Positions 1 to 6,590 of a stretch of DNA of 42,000 bases are shown here, in pieces. Every line of letters starts with the position of its first letter. Position 1 is the first letter of the stretch. The notes under the pieces are model-generated. The model was not told the DNA's origin. It ran no database searches and was given only the letters and a program-made list of their open reading frames with translations. This stretch comes from Lentilactobacillus parafarraginis DSM 18390 = JCM 14109. GTDB lineage: Bacteria > Bacillota > Bacilli > Lactobacillales > Lactobacillaceae. A program made the translations under genes and the position numbers. Where the stretch lies: the NCBI RefSeq assembly GCF_001435895.1, contig NZ_AZFZ01000022.1, positions 1 to 42,000 on the forward strand, given 5' to 3'.

Positions 1-14
1 TAATGTGTCAACTT

Positions 15-38
15 GACAGGGTACAGTACCTGTCTTTT
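15..38 (+). terminator. Possible terminator of a gene left of the window
   Basis: A six-base stem (GACAGG / CCTGTC) with an eight-base loop is followed directly by TTTT and further T-rich sequence. This fits a weak rho-independent terminator for a gene whose body lies outside the window. The stem is short, so this is tentative. Confidence 0.35.
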
Positions 39-89
39 GTTTTGCTTATTTTTCCTTAATTTTCAGGATTTGAAAATAATGATGGCCTT

Positions 90-323
90 TCAGCCAATTT
101 TTTCCGGATATACCCCTTCTTGAGTAGACAAGCAAATAATTAAAGCTTGTTTACTTGGGAAGGAGTATATCCAGTTAACCGATCTGAAAAAAGTGTCTAG
201 CTGATTAGAACCAGTCCGTTCCGTAAAATGCTCACAAATAACTATCGACTTAAATGCTTGAGAAAACTTTGATACAGTGATGCCCCCAACATAATAATTT
301 TCAATTAATTCTAAATGGGTAAA
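90..323 (-). pseudogene. Decayed reading frame, possibly an IS30-like transposase N-terminus
   Basis: The minus strand is open for 77 codons from 323 to a TGA at 90-92. An in-frame TGA lies just upstream and no ATG, GTG or TTG start is present, so this is not an intact gene. The start of the translation (THLELIENYYVGGITVSKF) resembles, from memory, the helix-turn-helix N-terminus of some lactobacillar IS30-family transposases. The remainder does not look like that family. I infer a mutated remnant of a mobile element; it could also be a chance open frame in AT-rich DNA. Confidence 0.22.
106..172. repeat. 28-bp imperfect inverted repeat with an 11-nt loop
   Basis: The arms at 106-133 and 145-172 match at 23 of 28 positions. 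All five differences are transitions, and in a plus-strand transcript four of them still pair as G-U. The loop is the AT-rich stretch 134-144. There is no T-run after either arm, so it is not an obvious terminator. It could be a folded RNA element or part of a degraded mobile element. Confidence 0.6.
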
Positions 324-338
324 TCAAGTTTTATCCGG

Positions 339-344
339 TATAAT
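339..344 (+). promoter_or_regulatory. -10 box for the toxin transcript
   Basis: A perfect TATAAT lies about 105 nt before the toxin start. The hexamer 17 nt upstream (TGGGTA, 316-321) is a poor -35. If used, transcription would begin near 351 and give a leader of about 100 nt, as is usual for toxin mRNAs of type I systems. Confidence 0.45.
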
Positions 345-397
345 GGATCGAGTAGAGAAGTTAAGGCGGTGGCTATTTCCGATCGGAGGTGGTGCTT

Positions 398-415
398 ATG
401 GTGTTAAACCCTTAA
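398..415 (+). CDS. Five-codon leader ORF in the toxin mRNA
   Basis: ATG GTG TTA AAC CCT TAA encodes MVLNP. It is preceded at seven nucleotides by a strong Shine-Dalgarno (GGAGGT, 385-390), and it ends 33 nt before the toxin GTG. The good ribosome binding site on a tiny frame suggests a leader peptide or ribosome standby function for toxin translation. That is inference; the frame may be accidental. Confidence 0.3.
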   Translation: MVLNP

Positions 416-448
416 AGCCCATAGTTCCTAGCGAAAGGAGTAGCCTAA

Positions 449-553
449 GTGTCCGTGTCGGACGCTTTACAATTAATGCTGGCATTCGGTACTTTTACCG
501 TAGCCTTAATCGCATTGATTGTTGAGCTGATTAAAAGTCAGCAAAAAAAATAA
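449..553 (+). CDS. Putative holin-like toxin of a type I toxin-antitoxin system
   Basis: This 34-residue peptide starts with GTG, eight nucleotides after AAAGGAG (434-440). It begins VSVSDALQLMLAFGTFTVAL, which I recognise as the widespread putative holin-like toxin family of lactobacilli (TxpA/BsrG-like). Residues 8-28 form one hydrophobic membrane helix and the C-terminus is lysine-rich (KSQQKK). Members of this group insert in the membrane and are controlled by an antisense RNA that pairs with the 3' end of the toxin mRNA. The locus has that layout: the toxin transcript would end at the hairpin at 624-656, and a convergent RNA starts near 658. Another frame over this region (343-525) lacks a ribosome binding site and is taken as a shadow. 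Confidence 0.8.
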   Translation: MSVSDALQLMLAFGTFTVALIALIVELIKSQQKK

Positions 554-658
554 CCGCCTTAGCTCTGGCCAGCTAGCGGTTATAAACGCATAAGTCATGC
601 CACCGTCTTAAACGGCTCTACGTGGGAAGCCCTGTTTTCGGCGGGGCTTCCTTTTTCT
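543..658 (-). ncRNA. Antisense RNA antitoxin of the holin-like toxin
   Basis: The minus strand has TATAAT at 670-665 with TAGCCA (four of six to TTGACA) 17 nt upstream, so an RNA should begin near 658. It would end at a strong terminator: AACCGC and GCGGTT arms (581-576 and 557-552 on the minus strand), an inner AGCT/AGCT stem, then eight T residues (550-543). The RNA of about 115 nt would overlap the end of the toxin gene and its whole 3' UTR. An internal hairpin CCGT-CTTAA-ACGG near 604-616 could be the first contact loop. The RNA itself is inferred from its promoter and terminator. Confidence 0.65.
624..656 (+). terminator. Rho-independent terminator of the toxin mRNA
   Basis: GGAAGCCC and GGGCTTCC form an eight-base GC-rich stem, followed by TTTTT. 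It sits about 70 nt after the toxin stop codon and sets the 3' UTR that overlaps the antisense RNA. Confidence 0.8.
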
Positions 659-664
659 ATGGGT

Positions 665-693
665 ATTATAGCACGCCTTAACAAAACTGGCTA
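665..693 (-). promoter_or_regulatory. Promoter of the antisense RNA
   Basis: On the minus strand, TAGCCA (693-688) and TATAAT (670-665) are separated by 17 bp. The perfect -10 box facing the toxin gene, with a strong terminator about 115 nt downstream, supports a short antisense transcript. Confidence 0.55.
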
Positions 694-735
694 ACGGTTC
701 ATGCTTCGATCTCGTCTATAATTGGGCTGCGTAAT

Positions 736-936
736 TTATGGATTTTGTTTAACGAAGTCTTTAGGTACTTTTTGTGGTTCCTGTAACCTTAATTGCTTCG
801 TCAACCCATCGCGCAACTCAATCACTTCACTACTCACATTGATTAGGCTATAAACGTTGGTTAAATATGGATTCAAAAGTAAAAGGTCCCAATTTTCAGA
901 ACTTCCTATCTGAAAATTGGGACCTTTCATTTCCAA
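736..936 (-). CDS. Unrecognised 66-codon open frame, doubtful
   Basis: The frame starts inside the terminator hairpin of the upstream nucleotidase gene and has no clear ribosome binding site. It encodes a moderately acidic, leucine-rich peptide ending in KVPKDFVKQNP. I recognise no family. It may be the 3' fragment of a lost gene whose start was replaced by the inverted repeat, or a chance frame. No other gene is visible between the antitoxin promoter and the nucleotidase. Confidence 0.2.
   Translation of the reverse strand: MEMKGPNFQIGSSENWDLLLLNPYLTNVYSLINVSSEVIELRDGLTKQLRLQEPQKVPKDFVKQNP
882..927 (-). terminator. Terminator after the nucleotidase gene
   Basis: A perfect 19-bp inverted repeat (882-900 and 909-927) with an eight-base loop lies 24 bp beyond the nucleotidase stop. 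On the minus strand it is followed by TTTACTTTT. The stem is unusually long and perfect, but the position fits a terminator. Confidence 0.7.
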
Positions 937-950
937 AAAATAGCAGTAAC

Positions 951-2507
951 CTATTTCTTCGCTTCAATCTTAAAGTTATGGTTATTGGTCGCCTTAACCA
1001 CCCGGTGCTTTGACAGATACTCCAGAATAATTTGGCTAATCGTCATATCACACGACGCGACGATCTTGTCGCCGGTATACATGGGATAGTGCCCGCCACC
1101 GTTTGCGCGGTAGCGATTGAGTGTGATGTAGAGGATCTGGTCATCGGTGACGTCTTCGCCCTTATACTTTAAGCGGGTGACACGCTGGCCGACTGGCTTG
1201 GCAATGTTTAAGGTGTAATCGATGCCTTCGTACATGTCGTAATTATAGAACCGTTCTTTTGGAAACATGAAGTGCTCGTTAACAACAACCTGGCCGTGCT
1301 TGACGTCGAAGTACTCCGCCGTGACTTCCAATGCTGCCCGCAAGTCCGCACCGGTAATACGTGATTTAACCAGTGTGTTGGGGTAAACGTAGTTGGTGAT
1401 GATGTTGCGCATTGTAATCGGGCTTTCAAAGCCGTGAGCCTCGTTGTTGTAGAGGGCGGTTGCCGAAATGTCGGTGCCCATCTTCTCCATTTGAATTTTT
1501 TGAATAAATTCAATAAATGCTGATTCCTTAATTCGTGCTTGGAACGGGTCGTCAAAGGTCAGGCTGCCTTCAATCCGAGAAAGGGGTTTATCAAGCCACT
1601 TCTGTAAATTCTTGGAGAGGGCGGCCACGACCTTGGCGATTTGTGGATCCGGGTCACTATCCCCCACGCTTAGGAGCTCTGAAGTAGCATGGGTAATGCG
1701 GCGATCCTTATTGGAAATGTCAAATGAAATCTTGCCAACGTATTCACCACGGGAACCCGGTTGAATAATCGGCACGTTGAACAGTTCGCTGGCAATTTTG
1801 CGGTGCTGATGGCCGGAAATCATGCCATCGATTCCCCTAATCGTTTTGAGAATATCATAGCCCCGGTTTTCGCCAGGGTTGATATCATTCCAGTTGCCGG
1901 TATGATCGCGTTCAAAGCCGCCATGATACACGACGATGACCGCGTCGGTCTTTTCCCTGAGTTCTGGCATGTAACGGTTGCACGCGTCCAACTCGGAAAT
2001 CAGGTTGAAGTCATTCATATCATTGACGTTCTTCCATTTTTTTGTACTGGTGGTTGTCAGACCCAGAAAGCCGATTTTAAACCCGGCAACGTTCAGAATC
2101 GTGTAGGGATGCGATAACAGGGGTTGGTTGTTGTGGTCGACAATGTTGGCACACACAAACTGACGGTCGGAATGTTTCATAATCCAGTTGAGATAGTCCA
2201 GGCCGTAGTCAAACTCGTGGTTGCCAATTGAACCAATTTGGTAGCCAACGTCGTTATACGCCGCAATGAAGGCATCCTTGTCAGCTTGACCCGCCCGTTT
2301 TGCGACATAGTCCGCCATTGGCGACCCTTGCAAAAAATCCCCGTTGTCGATCAGAATAATCTTTTCGTCGGGGTGTTGATTCATATATCGTTTAATTGTT
2401 GAACTTGCTTTTTCGAGCCCAAATGGTTTATCACCGTTGGAATCCACGTAATTAGTGGGTTCTATGAAACCATGAGTGTCGCTTGTCGCTAATAAGGTAA
2501 CTTTCAT
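951..2507 (-). CDS. Metallophosphatase / 5'-nucleotidase family protein (YfkN/CpdB-like)
   Basis: This 518-residue protein belongs to the UshA/CpdB family, which hydrolyses nucleotides, cyclic nucleotides or similar phosphoesters. The N-terminal metallophosphatase motifs are in order: SDTHG near the start, NGDFLQGSP, GNHEFDYG, YHGGFERD and SGHQHR. A C-terminal 5'-nucleotidase domain begins near residue 300 and includes NNEAHGF and ITGADLRAALE. There is no signal peptide or wall anchor, so it is probably cytoplasmic. I chose the ATG at 2507 because AGGTGA lies seven nucleotides before it; the ATG at 2528 lacks such a site. It follows the antiporter gene by 65 bp but has its own promoter. The substrate cannot be told from sequence. 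Confidence 0.85.
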   Translation of the reverse strand: MKVTLLATSDTHGFIEPTNYVDSNGDKPFGLEKASSTIKRYMNQHPDEKIILIDNGDFLQGSPMADYVAKRAGQADKDAFIAAYNDVGYQIGSIGNHEFDYGLDYLNWIMKHSDRQFVCANIVDHNNQPLLSHPYTILNVAGFKIGFLGLTTTSTKKWKNVNDMNDFNLISELDACNRYMPELREKTDAVIVVYHGGFERDHTGNWNDINPGENRGYDILKTIRGIDGMISGHQHRKIASELFNVPIIQPGSRGEYVGKISFDISNKDRRITHATSELLSVGDSDPDPQIAKVVAALSKNLQKWLDKPLSRIEGSLTFDDPFQARIKESAFIEFIQKIQMEKMGTDISATALYNNEAHGFESPITMRNIITNYVYPNTLVKSRITGADLRAALEVTAEYFDVKHGQVVVNEHFMFPKERFYNYDMYEGIDYTLNIAKPVGQRVTRLKYKGEDVTDDQILYITLNRYRANGGGHYPMYTGDKIVASCDMTISQIILEYLSKHRVVKATNNHNFKIEAKK

Positions 2508-2540
2508 TTTTTTCACCTGCAAACACAATGTATAACGTCA

Positions 2541-2569
2541 AGTATAATCAATTGCGAACATTTTGTAAA
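2541..2569 (-). promoter_or_regulatory. Promoter of the nucleotidase gene
   Basis: On the minus strand, TTTACA (2569-2564) and TATACT (2546-2541) are spaced by exactly 17 bp, about 34 bp before the chosen start codon. The gene can therefore be transcribed independently of the antiporter. Confidence 0.6.
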
Positions 2570-2572
2570 TTG

Positions 2573-4525
2573 TCAGTTATCTGCCATGTAGACCATCTGA
2601 TCGGTGGTGATGCTTTGATTGAGCTGATCAGAAACCTGCCGGGTGATCTTTTGGTTTTTAAACGCGTCGGCAACGTAGGTGTATTCATACTGGAAAGCTT
2701 GGATCAGCAATTGATTTTGCCGATCGTCCGAACTGTCATCGGCGCCGAAACGGGCGTGGCGGAAATTATAACCTGTCCTGACAAACGTGACCGTGGCGGT
2801 ATTTTCCGGGGTTTCAATGCTGTCAAGGTAGGCGTTGACCCGTTCATAAACGGCCGTCTCGATCTGCTTCCGGAAGTTATCCCGTTTTTGAACTAATTGC
2901 GGGTTCTTGGCCGGATTCAAACTATCGGGGAGACGGTTTGAAAATCGGCGCTTTCTGGGCAGCCAAAGGTGCATCATAAATTTGATCCGTTTCCAAAAGC
3001 CCCTCCCAGGAGTTGTGTGCAGGGCGATTCGGCGGGACAGTTCGTTACTAAACTGTTCGGGGACGTGATCATTACTCAATACTTCGGTGGTTGCCTGAAT
3101 TTCGATGTCATGGGTTTGGGCCATCAAATCACGGACCGCTTTCTTGTCCGCCCGTTTGCTCTTCTTCTGGCTGGTCAGCATATCAATGACGTAGTTGCGA
3201 TCGGCCAGGGTGGTGGTTGGCAGCTCCTTGATTCGCGCGATACTGTAATCAACCATTTTGCTGCGATGGTGGTTGAAGGAATCCTGGTTGGGGACCTGCT
3301 TGGCCGGCAGCATTCTTGGCAGGACGATTGCTGGAATAATAAGACTGAGAAGGATTACCACCGTGGCCACGAAGATGAGTTGATCGCGATAGGGAAAGGC
3401 GTGGCCAGCCAGCGTGACTGGTAACGAGAGGGCCATGGCAAGGGTGATGGTTCCATGAACGCCGCCGACAGCGATTAGGAAGGCTTCCTTGAACGTGCTG
3501 GGGCGATCGCCATGAATTTTGACCAAGTTGAGTTTTGCCCAGGCAAAGCGCACGACCCCCATGGTGAGGTAGATGAGCAGTGCCAGTCCGCTCAATTCCA
3601 AAATCAACGTTGACGATAGGGGAATAATTGCTACGATCACCGTGGGGAGGGTGACGCCCAGCAGGACGAACACAATGCCGTTAAGCAGGTTACTGAGAAT
3701 TCCCCAGGTTGCGTTAGTCACCAAGCGGACGTTAGTTGCCATCAGCTTTAAGCGGCTCTGGTTGATGCCGTAGATTAGCCCACCGGCAACAACGGCCAGA
3801 ATTCCGGAGCAGCCTAATTCCTCAGAGATGAGGTAGATTGCAAACGGAATCATCAAACTGAACGGCACAATGACGCTGGCTGTATCCATGGATTTCCCGA
3901 CCAGAAAGGACTGGAGGGAGACAAATAGGGAGCCGACGATTAAGCCGACCAGCAGTCCCCCAAAGAAGTTGACGATGAAGCTCAGCAACCCCTGGGAAAA
4001 CGAAAAATCTCCAGTCTGATAAGCTGAAAGGGCCAAACTTAACACCACAATGCCGGATGCGTCATTGAAGAGCGATTCACCGCCTAAAGCGCCTGAAACG
4101 GCCTTTGGCAGGCTGACATTTTCTGTAATTGAGGACAGCGCCAGCGAGTCGGTTGGCGTGACAATTGCGGCTAAGGCCAGACACAGGGCCAGTGGAATGG
4201 CTGCCATCACGGCGTGGGTCATGGTGCCAATCACAATCGTGGTTAAAATGGCAAGGTAAACCGCCATTGACATGATTTTCGCAAAGGCGTTTGTCATCTG
4301 GCCGGTATCAATGGTGCGGCCATCATTAAACATGAGGGGCGCGATAATGCCAACCATGAAGAATTCCGGGTAAAGACTGTAATTTCGAAAGAGCGGCAGT
4401 AGGGTCAGCAAAAAGCCACAGCCAATTTGATAAAAGGTTAACGGGATTCTTGGGAAGATGGTATAGAGAATGTTCGCGATGATCGCCGCGACAATTAGCA
4501 ATGCGACTGAGTAAAAGATTTCCAC
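2573..4525 (-). CDS. Na+/H+ antiporter, CPA1 family
   Basis: This protein of about 650 residues has a dozen or so hydrophobic segments in the first 400 residues and a cytosolic tail of roughly 240 residues. The membrane part shows CPA1 landmarks: MFNDGRTID, TPTDSLAL, GGESLFNDASGIVVLSLAL (with the conserved ion-binding ND) and the later VGGVHGTITLAMALSLP. It should exchange protons for Na+ or K+ at the membrane for pH and salt homeostasis. I place the start at GTG 4525 because GGAGGG (4538-4533) lies eight nucleotides before it. The upstream in-frame TTG at 4540 overlaps that ribosome binding site. The charged tail is long but not unusual for bacterial NhaP/YjcE relatives. Confidence 0.88.
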   Translation of the reverse strand: MEIFYSVALLIVAAIIANILYTIFPRIPLTFYQIGCGFLLTLLPLFRNYSLYPEFFMVGIIAPLMFNDGRTIDTGQMTNAFAKIMSMAVYLAILTTIVIGTMTHAVMAAIPLALCLALAAIVTPTDSLALSSITENVSLPKAVSGALGGESLFNDASGIVVLSLALSAYQTGDFSFSQGLLSFIVNFFGGLLVGLIVGSLFVSLQSFLVGKSMDTASVIVPFSLMIPFAIYLISEELGCSGILAVVAGGLIYGINQSRLKLMATNVRLVTNATWGILSNLLNGIVFVLLGVTLPTVIVAIIPLSSTLILELSGLALLIYLTMGVVRFAWAKLNLVKIHGDRPSTFKEAFLIAVGGVHGTITLAMALSLPVTLAGHAFPYRDQLIFVATVVILLSLIIPAIVLPRMLPAKQVPNQDSFNHHRSKMVDYSIARIKELPTTTLADRNYVIDMLTSQKKSKRADKKAVRDLMAQTHDIEIQATTEVLSNDHVPEQFSNELSRRIALHTTPGRGFWKRIKFMMHLWLPRKRRFSNRLPDSLNPAKNPQLVQKRDNFRKQIETAVYERVNAYLDSIETPENTATVTFVRTGYNFRHARFGADDSSDDRQNQLLIQAFQYEYTYVADAFKNQKITRQVSDQLNQSITTDQMVYMADN

Positions 4526-4646
4526 AGTAAAGCCCTCCAAATAATGGCAAAAATTTAATAATGAATGATTTCATTATATCGTAAACGGGCGTAGGTAGTT
4601 AGCTCAAAAATTTCACAAATTTGTTTACAAAAAGTAAGTAACGGTG

Positions 4647-4674
4647 TTGACAAAAAGTGTCCATGTGTTAATAT
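4647..4674 (+). promoter_or_regulatory. Promoter of the Spx-family gene
   Basis: A perfect TTGACA (4647-4652) is followed after 16 bp by TAATAT (4669-4674). Transcription would start near 4681, giving a leader of about 50 nt before the TTG start codon. Confidence 0.65.
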
Positions 4675-4731
4675 TGTAATCGAAGGATGTTGTTCAGTTT
4701 CACTTCTGTTACAAATTAGGGGGGGATTGTT

Positions 4732-5127
4732 TTGTTAAATCTATATGTCGCACAAAGCAGTGCATCAAGTCGAAAGGCTCGCGCATGGCTCAAGGGTCAT
4801 CACATCGACTTCAAAGAACGCAACATTAATTCCAACCCTCTTAATGCCGATGAAGTAAAGCAAATCTTACGTTTGACTGAAAATGGTAGTGAAGACATCA
4901 TTTCTACCAGGTCCAATATCTTTAAGAAGTTGAACTTGGACATTGATAATCTTTCAGTATCTCAACTGATCGACTTATTAGTTAAGTACCCAGATTTGAT
5001 TAAACGACCAATAATTTTTGATGATCATCGACTTGAGGTTGGGTTTAATGAGGAAGAAATTCGGAGATTTCTACCTCGTAGCGTCCGGGAAGCAGAACTT
5101 CGCGAACTGGAATCTCAGATCAGTTAA
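4732..5127 (+). CDS. spx: Spx-family regulator lacking the CxxC redox switch
   Basis: This 131-residue protein matches Spx of firmicutes over its full length. It has the N-terminal thioredoxin-like strand, SRKARAWL, FKERNI, EIISTRS-type helix (EDIISTRSNIFKKLN), the RPII motif and the C-terminal FNEEEIRRFLPR. Spx binds the RNA polymerase alpha C-terminal domain and redirects transcription under thiol stress. In B. subtilis Spx the switch is C10-x-x-C13; here those positions are S10 and S13 (SSASSRKA), so it cannot form the activating disulfide. It is probably a constitutive or differently controlled paralogue. The start is TTG, eight nucleotides after a G-rich ribosome binding site (GGGGGGGA). 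It is monocistronic, with its own promoter and terminator. Confidence 0.9.
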   Translation: MLNLYVAQSSASSRKARAWLKGHHIDFKERNINSNPLNADEVKQILRLTENGSEDIISTRSNIFKKLNLDIDNLSVSQLIDLLVKYPDLIKRPIIFDDHRLEVGFNEEEIRRFLPRSVREAELRELESQIS

Positions 5128-5164
5128 GGTTTAAAAATAACAATTAAGTTATACGGATGAATTT

Positions 5165-5200
5165 AGAAGCTGAGGGCGTTTGCCTTTCAGCTTCTTTTTT
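5165..5200 (+). terminator. Terminator of the Spx-family gene
   Basis: AGAAGCTGAGGGC and CCTTTCAGCTTC arms around GTTTG are followed by a run of seven T residues. It lies about 40 bp after the stop codon. Confidence 0.85.
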
Positions 5201-5202
5201 TC

Positions 5203-5217
5203 TTGTGAATTTCACAA
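5203..5217. promoter_or_regulatory. 15-bp palindrome, possible operator
   Basis: TTGTGAATTTCACAA is a perfect palindrome around its central base. It resembles regulator half-sites of the TGTGA type but with spacing too short for a classic CRP/FNR site. Function is unknown. Confidence 0.25.
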
Positions 5218-5362
5218 ATGAATGGGACTGATAACCGGTTTTAATCAGTAATGAATATGACCATCGGGCAATTGATCCGGAACAATTCTGATATAACAAT
5301 GATGAACTTCTGATATTATTTGTAAGATACTGTAAAAGGGATTGTATTTTGAACGATTATTC

Positions 5363-5380
5363 CATAGAATTAATTCTATG
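5363..5380. promoter_or_regulatory. 18-bp perfect palindrome before the HAD gene
   Basis: CATAGAATTAATTCTATG is self-complementary over 18 bp and ends ten bases before the AGGAGG of the HAD phosphatase gene. The AT-rich centre and position in the 5' UTR or promoter fit a repressor operator. No regulator can be named. Confidence 0.4.
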
Positions 5381-5403
5381 ATAACAAGCAAGGAGGAACT
5401 ACT

Positions 5404-6213
5404 TTGATAAAAATGGTTGCGTTGGATTTGGATGGGACGTTGCTGACCAGCGACAAGAACATTTCCAAAGTTAACGAAAATGTATTGAAGCAAATTCATC
5501 ATGATGGTATCAAGGTTGTTCTGTGCACTGGCCGCCCGATTAACGCGATTTGGCCATACATTGAGCAGCTTGGGTTAACCGGCGAAGATGATTGCACAAT
5601 TACCTTTAATGGTGCCCTGGTCGTTCATAATAACGACAAGCAGGAACTGTTTAAACAGGGAATGACCAAGGCCAGCTTCGAACCGCTTTTTGAGTATGCC
5701 AATCAAGCAAATGGGCCGCTGGACATCCTCGATTTTGACCGGGTTTATTCAATTGCCGACCTGAAGAATTCGATGTATCAACAGCAGTTCAAGGGAAATA
5801 TTGAATTTGTTTCCCGATCATTTTCCGACCTGGGTGAAGATGACCTTTACTCAAAGGGAATTGTGTGTGATAAGCCTGAAGTCCTCGATGAATTTCGAAT
5901 TGACATGCCGGTTCGGGTGGGACAACAGTACCACATCGTTCGTTCGCAACCGCAAATTATGGAATTTCTTGCGCCCAAGATGGATAAGACGGTCGGCTTG
6001 AAGGCCCTTTTAAAACACTTTGGCTGGAACTTCAACCAGCTGATGGCTTTTGGGGACTCGGACAACGACCTCGGCATGATTACCCATGCTGAAATTGGGG
6101 TTGCCATGAAGAATGGTAAGGAAGAAATTAAGGCCGTCAGCAGCGTTGTCACCACTGATAACGATAGCGACGGCGTTGGCCAATACTTAAAGAGTTATTT
6201 CTCCATTCGATAA
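5404..6213 (+). CDS. Cof-type HAD-IIB sugar/nucleotide phosphatase
   Basis: This 269-residue protein shows the HAD motifs: DLDGTLL at residues 8-14 (nucleophile D8, acid/base D10), LCTGRP (motif II region), a conserved lysine in the Cof-like segment before the end, and MAFGDSDNDLGMI (motif IV, metal-binding aspartates). The cap between about residues 85 and 185 is the IIB type. Members dephosphorylate sugar phosphates, FMN precursors or other small phosphates in the cytoplasm; the substrate is not predictable. The TTG start at 5404 is chosen because AGGAGG (5391-5396) is seven nucleotides before it; ATG 5413 would be too far. A perfect palindrome just upstream may be an operator. Confidence 0.9.
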   Translation: MIKMVALDLDGTLLTSDKNISKVNENVLKQIHHDGIKVVLCTGRPINAIWPYIEQLGLTGEDDCTITFNGALVVHNNDKQELFKQGMTKASFEPLFEYANQANGPLDILDFDRVYSIADLKNSMYQQQFKGNIEFVSRSFSDLGEDDLYSKGIVCDKPEVLDEFRIDMPVRVGQQYHIVRSQPQIMEFLAPKMDKTVGLKALLKHFGWNFNQLMAFGDSDNDLGMITHAEIGVAMKNGKEEIKAVSSVVTTDNDSDGVGQYLKSYFSIR

Positions 6214-6228
6214 TTTTTTGAAATTTGC

Positions 6229-6257
6229 TTGACATTTCCGGTAAACGGCACTAAGTT
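6229..6257 (+). promoter_or_regulatory. Promoter of the T-box leader and panE-like gene
   Basis: TTGACA (6229-6234) is followed after 17 bp by TAAGTT (6252-6257). It starts 16 bp after the HAD stop codon and would begin transcription near 6264, just before the T-box structure. Confidence 0.65.
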
Positions 6258-6263
6258 AGAAAC

Positions 6264-6540
6264 ATATTAAAAAGCGATTAGAATACGATGACGAGGAAAG
6301 TAGGATTATCGGCCGGCTTCAGTGAATTCCGTTAAGTGCGAAGGAATAGCCGCTCATAATTTGAAAATCACCTCTGAGTAACCGATTCGAGTTTAAGAGA
6401 ATCGGTGGCGGGCACACCTTATTGTGCTAGCGGATCGTCAGTTGACCGTCCGCGAAAAGTGGTAGCTTTTTTGAGCTACAAATTAGGTGGTACCGCGCAA
6501 ACAGCGTCCTTGAGTTATTCGAGGACGCTGTTTTTTTAAT
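6264..6540 (+). promoter_or_regulatory. T-box leader, apparent isoleucine specifier (ATC)
   Basis: The diagnostic T-box sequence AGGTGGTACCGCG lies at 6485-6497, and its TGGT can pair with an uncharged tRNA 3' end. It is followed by the terminator at 6502-6537. Stem I elements are visible: GACGAGG near 6290 can pair with CCTCTGAG at 6371-6378. The specifier position before that strand reads GAAA-ATC-A, so ATC (6367-6369, Ile) is followed by the usual purine. T-boxes let uncharged tRNA switch on transcription read-through. Here that would induce the PanE-like gene when isoleucine is short. The specifier was assigned by eye; neighbouring triplets are less consistent. Confidence 0.88.
6502..6537 (+). 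terminator. T-box terminator
   Basis: CAGCGTCCT and AGGACGCTG form a perfect nine-base stem followed by seven T residues. It is the off-state hairpin of the leader; the T-box sequence just upstream provides the antiterminator strand. Confidence 0.9.
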
Positions 6541-6590
6541 CGCTTCAGTTGTCGTTAAGTACTTAGTTAAGTTTATTTGGAGGGACACAT

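Noticed and set aside
343-525. 60-codon plus-strand frame (MDRVEKLRRW...)
   Set aside because: It starts on the -10 box of the toxin promoter, has no ribosome binding site and overlaps the recognised toxin in another frame.
1208-1555. 115-codon frame inside the nucleotidase gene
   Set aside because: It lies in another frame of a clear coding gene and has no motif or ribosome binding site.
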